DNA of 64,000 nucleotides from Calliphora vicina (lineage: Eukaryota > Arthropoda > Insecta > Diptera > Calliphoridae), in assembly GCF_958450345.1 (NCBI RefSeq), contig NC_088782.1, forward strand, positions 96,855,358 to 96,919,357, read 5' to 3'. A model generated the notes under the pieces. It was not told the DNA's origin and ran no database searches. It worked only from the letters and a program-made list of their open reading frames with translations. The position numbers and the translations under genes are program-made. Shown piece by piece: positions 46,369 to 57,989 of the stretch (its first letter is position 1; every line of letters starts with the position of its first letter).

Positions 46369-46541
46369 CACAGAAAACGATTCATTGTGGCAACCGAAAT
46401 GGTTGTCAATCGAAAAATTCTGTTGAGCACAGATGATATTTCGGTTTTAGCAACAAAAAGTCAGTCGGTAAAATTCAGCTGAATCATTTGATTGGAGTCT
46501 AATTCGGATTCCCCAAAGAATCGAATCTGTTTTCTCTGTGT
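46369..46541. mobile_element. MITE, CAGAGAAAACAG-ended family, second copy
   Basis: The left end CACAGAAAACGATTCATTG mirrors the right end AATCGAATCTGTTTTCTCTG. GTGGCAACCGAAATGG and a GTCAATCGAA block on the left match the arms at 10825-11040. About 173 bp, noncoding. Confidence 0.7.
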
Positions 46542-48940
46542 ATCTATTTGGTGTGATAATTATGGCTCAATTTCCAAGCTAATCTGAGTAAAATTTTAGT
46601 CTGCATACCGTTGATCGGTTCCACAAATACTGAGACCGTTAAGTGACAAAGCATACAAATGGACAATGTTATATTCTATAAACTAAATTAAATAGTTGGC
46701 AATCCTAACCCCCAAAAAAAAACCGGCTCTAGTGGTAACAATAACCACGTACATTTAACACTGACCTCAAGAAGCCAACAAAGAAAAAAAATTTACAAAA
46801 GTGCAAACTACGAAGAAAACATAATAAAAAAACTGGCAACCAACGTTTAAAGCAGCTCTATAAAGAAGACATGCAGTTGTAGTTAAAATAAAAATAAAAT
46901 AAAAAAAAATTGTTGTTAAAATATGAGGACAACATGCAAAAGAGGTGTAAATTTGATACCTTTCTTTAAGATTTATATCTGGTTTTATTATACAAATCCT
47001 GGCTGGTTGGTTGGTTTAATTGCCACCGTTTTGATATATGTATTTGAAATGTGTACAACGTACATGTTTTGTCTTTTATGCGTTTTTGGGAAAATTTAAT
47101 ATCTCCAGCCACTGTACAGTGCCATGCTACACTTGTGCTAACTTGGGCCAAATTACACTTGCTTGGTTTTGGCACAGATACTATATTAAATGTAGCAAAA
47201 GTATAATTTTACAATTGTAATTTACAACAATGTTTTACGGTATTTATGTAAAATATGAAAATATGTGTGGAATCATGTTATGTTAAAGAAGATACCAAAA
47301 TGATTCATTTCATTTTCAACAGAAAATATTGTTAGTTGGCCTGTTCATGTAAAGAAACCTCAACATAAGACGACAAGCATTAAGTTTTGTATGTTTTTGT
47401 TTTCGAATCATAAACCTTTTTTCCATTCTTTATTGTATTTAATTTTATTATTTACAAATGACCCATATTTTCTTTGAATACAAGAATACAAAACATTTTT
47501 ATGGCTGATGACGTTTCGGTGATTCTTTAAAAACGTGAAAATATAAAGAGCCATTGTGAGGTTAAAGATTAGTTTTACTTTTTCCTTTTATTTAGTTTTT
47601 GTTTCAGTTCTTAATACTTGTACCATAACGAACATAAGGTGCTAAAGACCTTAATGAAATTTTTTACTTGTAACCATTTGTGAAGTGTTAATAAATTTGT
47701 AGTTTATTGGTCAACATTTTCCACAAAAAAAAAACTTCACCTTGGTTTGGTTGGTGGCTATTGCCTTAAGTTTGTTAACTTTTTGCTGATGACTTCGCGT
47801 GCTGCAAGAGAAATAGAAAACTCATTCGACTCAAGTTTTTTTTATTACATTTTCCTAACATTTACTTGTGCGGTTTTCTTTGGGAAACGAGTTACAGATA
47901 CTCAAATCGTTTGTTTTTTATGTGGCAACTGATTTGTTTATTCAAATTTAGTTTTTATGGCTTATTAGTGAAATTTTATGGCGATTAAGTCTGAGTTTTA
48001 TTAGAGCTTCAGACATTTAATTGATACGATATTAATACTCTTTCAAAATGCAGCAGGGTATTATGTTTACAAATATTTAAAAAAACTTTAAAAATACTAT
48101 AAAATCTATGGTTTAAAGTTTAATTGATTTGTAAAACCTTGACTAAATAGGGGAGATGGCGACAAAAATAAACATAAGAGAGAACATGGGGTAATAATAG
48201 GTCTCTAATAATCATTAAAGGTCAATTATTACTAACATAAGAGAGAAAATAGGGGCGATTATTTGGGTTTTAAGAACCAAAGATTTCATATTTTCTTTAT
48301 TTAGAAAATCTACACATAACCTCAGATTTATCTAAGCCAAATCTTAAATTATTCTGTATTAAATATTTAAAACATTTTGTTTTCAAAAGAAACCAATGTC
48401 ACTACAGTTTCCAACAAATATTTTAATGTTTTCAAATTTAGCTAATTTTTTTATTAAAACTGAAATATCATCAAGCTAAAGAAAACACCATACACTTGAA
48501 GAATGCAAACTTAACTGGAAGACATAAAGCATGATGGACAGACTGCCATATTGGCGTCTGGACAAATGCACAAAATACACATTAATGTTTTGAAAAAATA
48601 TAGTATAAAAAAAAACATAATACACATTGGGTGTCTGGCTTAATGAACCCCAAAGGGGGTTAATGTCTAAATAAAATATTATTATAATAAACATTATTAA
48701 GTTGTATGGACAAAATTCATTTTATAAAACAAATGATGTGAATAAACAAAATATGTACGATCCAACGATCATACATACCCATTTATCTGTAAGTTTGTGT
48801 GTGCATTAAATAAAATAAAATATTTTTATCTGTCTAATGAAGCAAACATTTTGTTTATTTGTATAGTTTATTAAGCTTTTGTTTTATAAATATTCAAAAT
48901 TATTTTACATCATTTAAATTTAAAATTTTCAATTTATTTA
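46542..48940. other. AT-rich stretch, no gene seen
   Basis: No convincing gene. A duplicated ACATAAGAGAGAA is near 48171 and 48235. Frames of 60-72 codons here look like composition. Confidence 0.5.
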
Positions 48941-49162
48941 AAAAGATATGAGAAAGCCTTTGGGAAGAGATGGGGTCTTAAACCATATATTGTACACTGC
49001 GGTCATAAGACCTATGGGGCTCTTGTTTGTTGGAGAGCGGTTGACATTAAAACTCACCTTTCTATTCTAAACAAGTTACAGAGAATAGCATGTCTTTACT
49101 GACTCTATGAATTTCAACCCTCAGGTCAGTCTAGAGACAATGCTAAATATAACCCCCCTGGA

Positions 49163-49421
49163 TATATATGGATGTTCCAGAAGCTAAAAGGCCTAACTCC
49201 ACTTTTCGAAAATTTCTCAGTTTTCTTATATTACTATCTAATTACTTGTGAACTCTTTGAAAATTGTTTTGTTCTTTTATTATTTAAATATTTTCCATTA
49301 AAAAATATGAAAATCGGTATAGGGTTAGAATCTTATTTGATTTTATGCCGAAACTATTCCAATTTACTATTCTTTACTTAAACGCATTTTAGTCCTTTTA
49401 GCTTCTGACACATCCATATAT
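49163..49421. mobile_element. TIR element inserted in the LINE
   Basis: The left TATATATGGATGTTCCAGAA and AGCTAAAAGG mirror the right CCTTTTAGCTTCTGACACAT and CCATATA. Removing about 259 bp brings the LINE frame (LDIY and IKCISVKSD) back together, so this is a true insertion. The target is TATA-rich, so the duplication cannot be set exactly. A 69-codon frame inside is Phe/Leu-rich and not a transposase. Confidence 0.8.
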
Positions 49422-49823
49422 CAAGTGCATTTCTGTTAAGTCTGATCTACAACTCAAAGAGTCGAGAGGACTGAAGAATGACCGTATTGGTAACGGCTCC
49501 ATCCTACAAAAGATAGACAGGCTAATCATGGGGCAAGAAACGGACTATATGATACCTACTCCGAACTGTGATAGAACATTTAGGGCCGCGAATTCTGTCC
49601 GTAGGGACGAAGTGATCTCATGCGACACTAATGGTTTTAAGACAGAAACGGGCACGGCTCGGGAATTTTCTACGATGAACTGGACCTTTTGATATCTTTT
49701 TGATTGTCCGATACCTGCATGGTCTTTTAGGCAGAGATTTATGTCATCGATACAGCAGAGAGAAGAATCCGGGAACTGAATCTTGAAAACTCGACTATTA
49801 ACATCTACTTTTTTAAAAGAGAA

Positions 49824-49983
49824 GTAACACTCAGGCAATTAACACTATTGGTCAATTCACAAGGTCTCCTATCATGGCATATTGTTATAATGTCCGAATG
49901 CCTAAGAGTCGGTTATTAGGACATTATGAAAATATGACTGATAAGAGACCTTGTGAATTGACCATATATATTAATTGTGTTAC
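49824..49983. mobile_element. 160-bp hairpin MITE inserted in the LINE RNase H
   Basis: Tips GTAACAC and GTGTTAC. The arms share GGTCAATTCACAAGGTCTC and its complement GAGACCTTGTGAATTGACC, and ATAATGTCC/GGACATTAT in the middle, so almost the whole element folds back. It interrupts the LINE frame between the AEIYVID block and KAINFN. Confidence 0.8.
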
Positions 49984-50190
49984 TCTCTTTGGAAAGGCGA
50001 TAGTGTAGAAGGAAAGTAGGTGAATAGCTATTATTTGACAACTCTGCTATTGCGTGTTATGTTTGTTATTAGTGCATGTTGCAGCGCCTCTGGTGGTGAG
50101 ATTGAGCATTATTCAAGCCAACAACCTTTATTTATTTATATATTTGTCTTCGTTTCAATGTTATACCACCGAAGGATAGCCTTGCATCAG
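49984..50190. other. Unassigned insertion within the LINE
   Basis: Between the hairpin and the point where the LINE frame resumes (about 50190) lie some 200 bp that do not translate as RNase H. They include GCAGCGCCTCTGGTGGTGAG, a GC-rich phrase foreign to its surroundings. Probably another insertion, but its ends are not identified. Confidence 0.35.
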
Positions 50191-50748
50191 TCAAGGCTAT
50201 TAACTTCAACGTTATTAGGTCGAAATGTCTTGTCAATTGTATCCATTCACTGGCACAACTAACACAACATCACATCGAGTAGATATGGGTTCCAGGGCAT
50301 GAGGCCATCCGGGGAAATGAAGTATCTAGGGTCGTCCCTAGATGCAATTCTTGTGCAAAGGGATATTCATACTCCCTTGGTGGACGTATCGAATTTGCTA
50401 GATGAATGGACTTTCAGAGAGACGGAACTCAGGTGGTCAAATATCATCACTTGTAGAACATCCCGAATGTTCTGGTCCACTCGGACAAAGGATAGAACCA
50501 GGACTATTTTGTCTCTTGGTAGGAATTCGATTAGGCTTCTTATGGGTATCAGAAGGAACGTATGCGTTACCCACGTAATAGCTATTGTAGAAGTTGTTTA
50601 GATAAGGAGGAGAAGAAAGAATTAGTACAACACGTTCTATGTAACTGCCCGGCCTTACAAGAACGTAGATTACTACATCTTGGTAGAGCTCTTTTTCATG
50701 ATCTGGACTGTCTTAGAGATGTGTCACTTATAAATGTGATATGATGGA

Positions 50749-51360
50749 TTTGTGCGACCATAAATATCTGAAAGTTCCAAACAAATGTTATGTAAGAAAA
50801 TATCAAACTTCCAAATGTTTTACGGAACGATCAACCTTCCCATATGGTAGCTACTTCAGTTAAACGCTCTTAATATTATCAAAATTAAGCCATGATCAGT
50901 TTCGTATATACATATGTTAATCATGCCACCGATTTTTGTGACGATATATCCACAATAAGGCCCACTTCAAAAAGTCACTTTAACGAATCTTGTGCAAATA
51001 TTTGTATAAAACTCAACATAAATAAGTTCCTGATGATCTGGCCTAAGCAAACAGTGAAATGCGCATAGGAACTAGCTTATCCTTCAACAATAAATTTCAG
51101 TGAATTTATCAATAATTGGGAATTCAGCACACAAATTCTTAACAAAAAAATAAATAAGTTACGTTATACACATAAATCAGGACACTAAATAATATGATTA
51201 TTGGTACATAATTAGCCATACCTTCCACTAAGGTCCACTTCCGAAAAATACTTTAACGAGCATAAATCTTTTACACGCATTGATATCTAAATTAAGTTAT
51301 CCCAACAAATTGTATGAGAATGGGGTCCCATTGGTCCCAGATCTCAACTTCCACTTCTGC
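50749..51360. other. No gene seen
   Basis: AT-rich. Two loosely similar segments (50955-51000 and 51225-51265, with CCACTTC and CTTTAACGA) hint at an old duplication continuing into the clearer direct repeat that follows. Confidence 0.4.
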
Positions 51361-51486
51361 CAATTTTAATCATGAGTTAACAACAAATCATGGATTTAAA
51401 CTGAGTTTAAACCATAGACTTCTCAATCAAACCAATAACTTGCTGAATGCAATTTTTTCCCGAAATCTTTATTCGAATTGAACAAA
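51361..51486. repeat. Direct repeat, left copy (~126 bp)
   Basis: Starts CAATTTTAATCATGAG and includes TTTAAACTGAGTTTAAACCA and AACTTGCTGAATGCA. About 91-92% identical by eye to 51587-51712, offset 226. The inner GTTTAAAC-type palindrome makes it distinctive. Confidence 0.85.
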
Positions 51487-51586
51487 TTTAATTGTAACAA
51501 AAAGAACATTTACAACATTTACACAATACCAACCAGTCTGCCCCCTTTTATATTAAAAAAAAAACAGATCACAACTTGGATCTTGA

Positions 51587-51712
51587 CAATTTTAATCAAA
51601 AGTTAACAACAAATCATTTATTTAAACTGAGTTTAAACCATAGACTACTCAATCAAACCAAGAACTTGCTGAATGCATTTTTCTCCCAAAATCTTTATAC
51701 GAATTGAACAAA
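51587..51712. repeat. Direct repeat, right copy (~126 bp)
   Basis: The partner of 51361-51486, separated from it by 100 bp of unrelated AT-rich DNA. Origin unknown; it could be a diverged tandem duplication or paired repeats of a larger element. Confidence 0.85.
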
Positions 51713-53289
51713 GATAAATCATTAAACGAGCATAATAGAATAAATTGTAAAATGTCCCTAATTTAAGCATTTAAAAACTTATTTTTTTACAAATGTATGC
51801 TCTAGTTAAGGCAATATTAGAATACTGCAATATGCAGTATTATAATAAATATTTTCTATAGCTTTTGTAAACAACGTTTTTTGTAGCATTAAATAGAAAT
51901 ACTTAACATTAAAATGAGGCGCATTACAGAACATTAAATAAAATACTCATAGATACAAAAATATCCAGCCAGCCAGCCGTTTAGCATATTTTGCATTGTT
52001 TCGAATGTTTGAAGTTTGTGTAAATGAGTGGAGTGGAGTGGAGTGAATGAAAAATAGTGTGGCAGACAGAATGAAGGAAAAAAGCAAAGTGGAAACAGAA
52101 AATATGCGAAGAAGAACCCTTCATTATCATTTTATTTATAGAGCTTAAAGCAGTAAAAAGCAGGCAGCAGCAAAAGTAGCCAGCCGTGCCAGCAAACACA
52201 ATGTAAGCGTAAAATATGCTATAAACAAAAATTATATACTTTAATGTAAAATAACCATAACTACTCGAATATATAAATTCAGGCAGACATAAAGTATGCA
52301 TACAAAATATACACAGTGATATGACGCTGTCGATGTTGCTGATTGTGATGTTGATGGCGATGACGATCAGTCTAAACTTAATGTTCAGAAAATTATGTGG
52401 AAATAAAGGTTCTTTTTTTTAATTTTTCTTTTTCTAAAAAACGCACATTATTATTTTGTTCGTTTTTCTTTCTATGTTTTTTGTTTTAAAACTAAGTATG
52501 ATGGTCAACTGTAATAACTTTGTTGTTGGGGGAACAGAAACTATTTTACATTTAGTAGCGTTTACAAGTAGTTCTTAGAACTATTAACTTGGTTAAGAAG
52601 AAACTCTTAGTATGTTACAAATAAATGAATATATACTTTTGAAATATAATGATGACTTGTGTAGGTATGTAATAACTTTAAATTCTTATACGTTTTGTAA
52701 TTTGAGTAACATTGAATTTAATTAAAGTTTTCTATAAGGTCTCATTAATTTTGTGGAAATTTATAGTAAGTGTTTCCTCTATTCTCATTTGCAAACTTTT
52801 AATAGCTCATATGTTAATATGGGAAATGTTTGCAAATAGCAAACAGGGTTTGAGAATTTGCTAGGGAGATTTATGAGGTAGTTGCGTTCCAGTATGTTAA
52901 ACAATAAATATTAAGATATTCTGTGAAGCATAGACGTAAGAATTTATCATCCACTTTCTCAGCGCATCACAGTTGTTTAACTTAGATGAGAACTTAGATA
53001 ATATAAACGCAGCTTAAGTCACGCAAAACATTAAAAGTTTATCTCATAGCACTCTTCGTCTGTGACTGAAAAAACATATATTCCTTGTAATATGGTAAAC
53101 CATAAACTGACTAGTTAACTACGACAGGATGACGTCTTTTGAAATAATGAGTATCATATAGAAACATGCGGCTATCGGGAACTATTTCTCTAAACTATCC
53201 AAAACACATTGCAATATCGTTGAAGATTCAATATCAGTTGTTGAAATATTTGAAAAGGTTTCTAGGAGGTTGACTATGCACTTTTGGAA
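51713..53289. other. No gene seen; short microsatellite
   Basis: Holds a (GGAGT)n run near 52028-52045 and a GATG-rich run at 52325-52365. A 106-codon minus frame at 51981-52301 is Phe/Ser/Tyr/Ile-rich with no domain recognised; I do not call it a gene. Confidence 0.45.
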
Positions 53290-53870
53290 AAACTAATGAA
53301 CTTAGACATCTGTATAAGTGGTTGCTCTGAGGACCTAGTAATATCGGTAACTGAGTTGGAAGATGTAACGATATCGGAAATAAAGCCACCAACTGGAGCG
53401 GGGAAAGGGGTTTGAGTATCAATACGATCAAAACTATTTTTGTGTCATTTGCCAGACGTAGAGTTCCAAGACTCCTCGGGCCGCCTTTAAATGTCTTATA
53501 TTTTGAGTTCTTGAATGAGGTAAAATATCTTTGGGAGACATGTTGCAAGAAAGCTATTAGAACAGTCAATGACTGTAGTAACTCTCGACGGTTTTAACAT
53601 GCGGTGATAAAATAATATATTGTTACTGTAATTAGACCAATACTCACAAATGTACCTTTATAATGGTTGTATAAATTGGAATGTGACTTCAAGAACTTTG
53701 TGTGATCTGTTACCGGGAACATGAGGACCAACCCCACTCATGCTTTCGATGCTATTCTTTACATAGCTTCCTTATACATTTTGTCCATACAGCCACAGGC
53801 GAAATCGTTTAGACCCATGTGAATTCTCGGGATCTATGAGAAGAACTATATATGCTATCTATTTTGGGAT
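53290..53870 (+). pseudogene. LINE reverse transcriptase C-terminal remnant
   Basis: Plus-strand frames read TIKTIFVSFARRRVPRLLG (family 'TELVLFTRK...P'), FLNEVKYL (family 'EVKYLGV'), VTVIRPILTN near 53620-53650 (family 'TAVIRPIL') and MRTNPTHAFDAILYIASLYI near 53725-53785 (family 'MRTTPTaAL.ailnl.PLdI'). The order matches the palm end and thumb of non-LTR reverse transcriptases. Stops and frameshifts separate the blocks, and catalytic YADD is not seen. Confidence 0.65.
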
Positions 53871-53879
53871 TGTACAGAC

Positions 53880-55370
53880 ATTTCGAAGTCTAACCTGAAT
53901 GGGCAGACTGGACACGATTAACGAATTCGATCATGAAGACAATGTTGGTTTGAATTGCTAATTCATAGGCTTTCATGTATCAAAAACAAATTGTTCTGAA
54001 GTTTAGAATCTAAATAGATCAATGGTGAGACTGGACACGATTAGATCTCTTAACGAATTCGCTCATGAAGACCATGTTGGGTTGAATGGCTAATTCATAG
54101 GCTTTCTTGGGAGCGGGACCTATTTTTGGCATCCCATGGGATACGTTAGGGTAAGAAATTCTTTTAAAATTGATCAGAATTCGAACGATAACGAAATAAC
54201 TTATCTGGGCTCAGGCAGTCAAAACGATTCATTATTCTGTCCTGGGGAAACCGCAAACGTATCTCGGAAAGAGCGATCTGCGAATACTCACGCGACTATT
54301 CAACTGATATTGTGGTCTTAGATACCACCAATTTGCTTTAGAAAGTTTTTGGACAAAACAGTGGAGATTTTGCGAAATGCACGCTCAGGCATTTGCAGTG
54401 TTTGGGTCCAGCAGATCGAAGTAGATCGAAAAGTTCTTAATGACGACGGTGGATGTTTTTGGTCTCTTATTAAGGTGGAAATTAGCTTCTTTCGAATTTG
54501 GTCATGAATGTCATGTTGGGTTGAATGGCAAATTCATAGGCTTAGAATACGAACGATAACGGAATAGTTATCTGGGCTCCGGCAGGCCAAACAATTCATT
54601 ACTCTCTCCTGGGGAAATCGCAAAGTCGCTCGGAAAGAGCGATCTGAGAATACTCGCGGAACTATTCAAAGGATATTGCGGGATGCACAATCAGATATGT
54701 GTAGTGTTTGGGTCATGCAGAGCGAAGTAGTTGAAAAGTCCTCAATTGCGATCGGAGAGATCGATCGTGGGACTATTCAACGGATATTGTGGTCTTAGAT
54801 ACCAACAATGTGGGAATTTTAAGGTCAAAACTCTGGAGATTTTGCGAAATGCACGATCAGATGTTTGGGTCATGCAGAGCGAAGTAACTCGAAAAGTCCT
54901 CAATGGCGACGTTGGATGTTTTTGGTGTCTCAATTAAGAGGAAATTGGCTTCTTTCGAAGTCTGGACCTATTGTGCATTATATCTCTGAATGAATAGGTT
55001 GTCATTATGTTCAATAGCTGTTCATGAGGGTCATGTTGGAAAGTGATTGGCTTATAGGAGACCGATGCGTTTTCATGGGATTAGAACCTGTTTTAGCATT
55101 CAGAGATACGCTATGGATTCCGAATTCGTACGACAATGAGGTAGCGTATCTGGACTTCAGAAGACCAACCGAGTTATTACTCTTTCCAGGAGAAAATCCC
55201 TAAAACTGCATTCGACCGGAAAGGCGAACTGGGAATATGGGACTAATATGGGACTATTCAGCGGGTCTTAGATACCACCAATTTGCTTTAAGAAATGTTG
55301 GGGCAAAAGCTTTGAAGTGACTTGAAGTTGGATGTTTTTGGTCTCTCATTAAAGAGGATAATTGTCTTCA
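53880..55370 (+). repeat. Degenerate repeated coding-like segments, ~450-500-bp spacing
   Basis: Sentences of sequence recur: GTCATGTTGGGTTGAATGGC followed by AATTCATAGGCTT (53945, 54069, 54513, weaker at 55030); TATTGTGGTCTTAGATACCA (54310, 54790, weaker at 55265); GGAGATTTTGCGAAATGCAC (54365, 54837); GGAAAGAGCGATCTG (54266, 54635). GC content is higher than nearby. Open stretches such as NARSDVWVMQSEV, DGGCFWSLIKVEI and YSTDIVVLDTTNLL look protein-derived, but none is from a family I recognise. It directly follows the LINE remnant and may be an amplified LINE or gene fragment. Confidence 0.55.
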
Positions 55371-57989
55371 TATAAAGCATATTAGGTGAAATTCAGATCT
55401 GTTCTTTATCGATATTGACAATATTCAGACATTTAATAAAATAAATTAAAAAATCGGGAGTTATTTCCAGATCAGAAACATAATTTGGAATTTGATAGTT
55501 TCCTATTCTTATGTAAAGTGTATTTATGTTAAAGCCCGACACCAAATAATTATAACAAAAACTATAAAATTATAAAAATAAATGACACCATGAGGAATGT
55601 TACCTAAAAAACTGCAGCTATACCCACTTCCAGAACGGCGACCAGTTGTTTTATTACAACTCCAAGTATTTTGAAAATTTATTTTATCCTTTGCTGTGGA
55701 CATAATAAGGCACGTTCAAATATTTCAATGCTCCACGGCTGATGAAAATTTTTATTGCAAATCGAGGCGATAATTCTATTAGGGAGAAGACACTGGTGAA
55801 TGTTTGCAAAGATGCTGCCGCTGAAGATGTTGTTAAAAAAATAAAATCCAATAAAATTGTTAAGGTAGTTGAAGTTTTGTTTTAAACGCCAAAGATCCAT
55901 GTAGCAACTGGTGGTTAACCAAAGACGAGAAAATGAACAAAAAGGAACAGCCACTGGTTGGCTGGATAATGATGATGATGATAATAACGCTGATCGGAAA
56001 GATGTTTCGTTGTTTGTTTCAAGTTAAATCGAGGGTTTAATATAAAAAGTGCGAAAACAAAACAAAAAAACACTTAAAAACTGAATTTTATTTCGTACTT
56101 TGAACTTGAATATGTTACTTTTTTTAAAATTTTATTTTAGCCGTGTTTTGTTTCGTGTGGTTTTTTAATGGTTTTGTAATCTTTTGTTTTATGTGAGGAA
56201 TTCTCTTCTCTTCTTTATTTATTTTTTTGTTATATTTTTTGTTAAATATTTATTTATATATGTATTTTTTTCTTAAGTTTACAAACTTTATTTATTTTTT
56301 AATTTAACACTTTTTTTCTTATTTGTTGTTTTTCTGTAAAGGCGGCTTTTTTAAAAAGGATTTTTTTCATTTCGTTTTAATTTGTTTCTTTCTCTCTTAT
56401 TTACAAAAATAAAAAAATGTGAATCATTTACTTTTGTTGTTGTTGTTGTTGGTTTTTTAGATTTAACTGAATTGTTACATTTTGTTGTTGGCTGTTAAGA
56501 GATCATTGCCTCTGTTGTTGGTGTCATTACATTTGTTGCTGTTGACAATTGTCATGTTTGTTTTGTTGCTGTTGGCTTTAGTTTGATGCTGCTGTATCTG
56601 TATCTTTTTTAGCGGTGGCTGCATTTAGTTTGTGTGTTTACCATGGCTACTTGCTGGTTGTTTTCTTTATTTTTTTTTTGTTATTTCTTACGTTTTTTTC
56701 CACGTTTTAACAAGCAATTTGAAAATCATTAAATTCTTGTTACTCTTTAAAGGAAATTTAATTTATTTGTATGTTTTTTTTTCTTATTTCTTGATCGTTA
56801 TTACTTTTGTTGTTGTTGATGTTTTTGTTCATCTTGATTTTCTTAACACCATATTGGGTAATTGTAGATACATATTTACCGGTTTCTTTTGTTTTATTTA
56901 ATTTACTTTTTTTCCACTCTTTTTTTTTACTTATTTATTCGTTTTAATTTTATGATTGTTATTATTTACAAATTTCTTAGAATTGTTACTATACATTAAG
57001 TTTCTTTTTTTACTTTATTGATCAAAAGATAAATCGTTATTATTCTTAATCAAAAATTATAAATATGTATATTGTGGATAGGTAGATAGATGTACTAGAT
57101 GTATTTCGTACTATAAGAAAATCAATAAAAATCATATAAAATGACATGCAAAAAAATGGAAATATTTATTTATTCTAAACCATTTGTTAACATTTTTAAT
57201 TTAATTTTCAATAATTCATAAAATTTAATTGAGTTACCGGTTTTGTATTATCATTTTACGCTTTAAGTTCGGATTATCTGATGGAACGTAACCATAACCG
57301 TAAACGTTTACTTAACTAATGACTTTAATGTGATTATAAAACATTTTAAACGTAGAGAATTAAATATAGAGACGAGACCATAGAATGAAATATACATAGA
57401 AGCATAACTGAGAGACAAAAACCTAAGTTTGTTGTCAAAAACCTCAGTCTTACAACAACAAAACACATGTAAATCAATATAAATGGGGAGACAGTAATTA
57501 TTTTAAATATATTTTACTCAATGTGCGTCTGTCCGTATATTAATTGGAAAAGGGTTTCCGAAACCTCCAGATAATCTATGGACCCACATATGGTATCAAT
57601 ATATCAGATATAGTCATTAAAACTTTTGTATTGAAAATCAACAAAATCAGATTATTAATTACAAATATATAAGCAAATACCCAAGACTACCTCGATTACT
57701 CAAAAAAAAAGGCTTAGCAAAGGAATACTTTTTAAATTGGTTGAGTTGAAAAAATAATCCAAATCGATCAAAAATGTCCGAGATTCAAGCTAAAACTGGT
57801 TTTAAAATATACGATTTTTCGGTACTTGTAAAAATTTTCAAAACACAAGTCATTTGCTTGCATAGAGAAAACAAATTCGTTGCGACAAACAGATTTGTTA
57901 TCAATCAAATAAGTCGATTACACAGCGCAACAAAATCTAGAACATTTTAGAGACTTTTTAAACCACTACATAATTTTGAAGTATTGTAG
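55371..57989. other. No supported gene; T-rich and TTG-repeat sequence
   Basis: A 91-codon minus frame at 55679-55954 opposes a 47-codon plus frame beginning at 55743 (MKIFIANRGDNSI...); neither is supported by context. From 56080 to 57000 the plus strand is strikingly T-rich, with (TTG)n near 56437-56453 and GTTGCTGTTG clusters, as in fly introns or UTRs. One arm of the CAGAGAAAACAG MITE family (ATAGAGAAAACAAATTCGTT) is at about 57870. Confidence 0.4.

Larger units (their letters stand above)
48941..50748 (+). pseudogene. LINE remnant: RT C-terminus, RNase H and Cys/His tail, multiply interrupted
   Basis: The plus strand, in shifting frames, reads in order: AFGKRWGLKPYIVH then TAVIRPMG and YGALVCWRAVDIKTHL (end of reverse transcriptase, 48950-49070); LETMLNITPLDIY (49130-49165); a 49163-49421 insertion; IKCISVKSDLQLKESRG; DEVISCDTNGFKTETGTA (RNase H start, family 'YTDGSK..GTG'; Tyr-Thr-Asp-Gly-Ser has become CDTNGF); FxAEIYVIDTAE; a hairpin insertion at 49824-49983; KAINFNVIRSKCLVN; WVPGHEAIRGNE (RNase H end, 50287-50322); and YCRSCLDKEE...HVLCNCPALQERR (50580-50690). 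RNase H plus a Cys/His tail places it with I/LOA-like elements. Frameshifts, stops and insertions make it inactive. It is truncated at the 5' end and lacks the 3' UTR. Confidence 0.85.

Noticed and set aside
51981..52301. 106-codon minus frame
   Set aside because: Phe/Ser/Tyr/Ile-rich low-complexity translation with no motif, partly over a GGAGT microsatellite.
55743..55886. Short plus frame starting MKIFIANRGDNSI, reminiscent of the 'IANRGEIA' start of biotin carboxylases
   Set aside because: Only 47 codons, no further matching motif, and a longer open frame lies antisense. The likeness covers about seven residues and is probably chance.
56632..56901. 89-codon plus frame of hydrophobic residues
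   Set aside because: Arises from T-rich DNA; Phe/Leu/Val runs mimic membrane segments.
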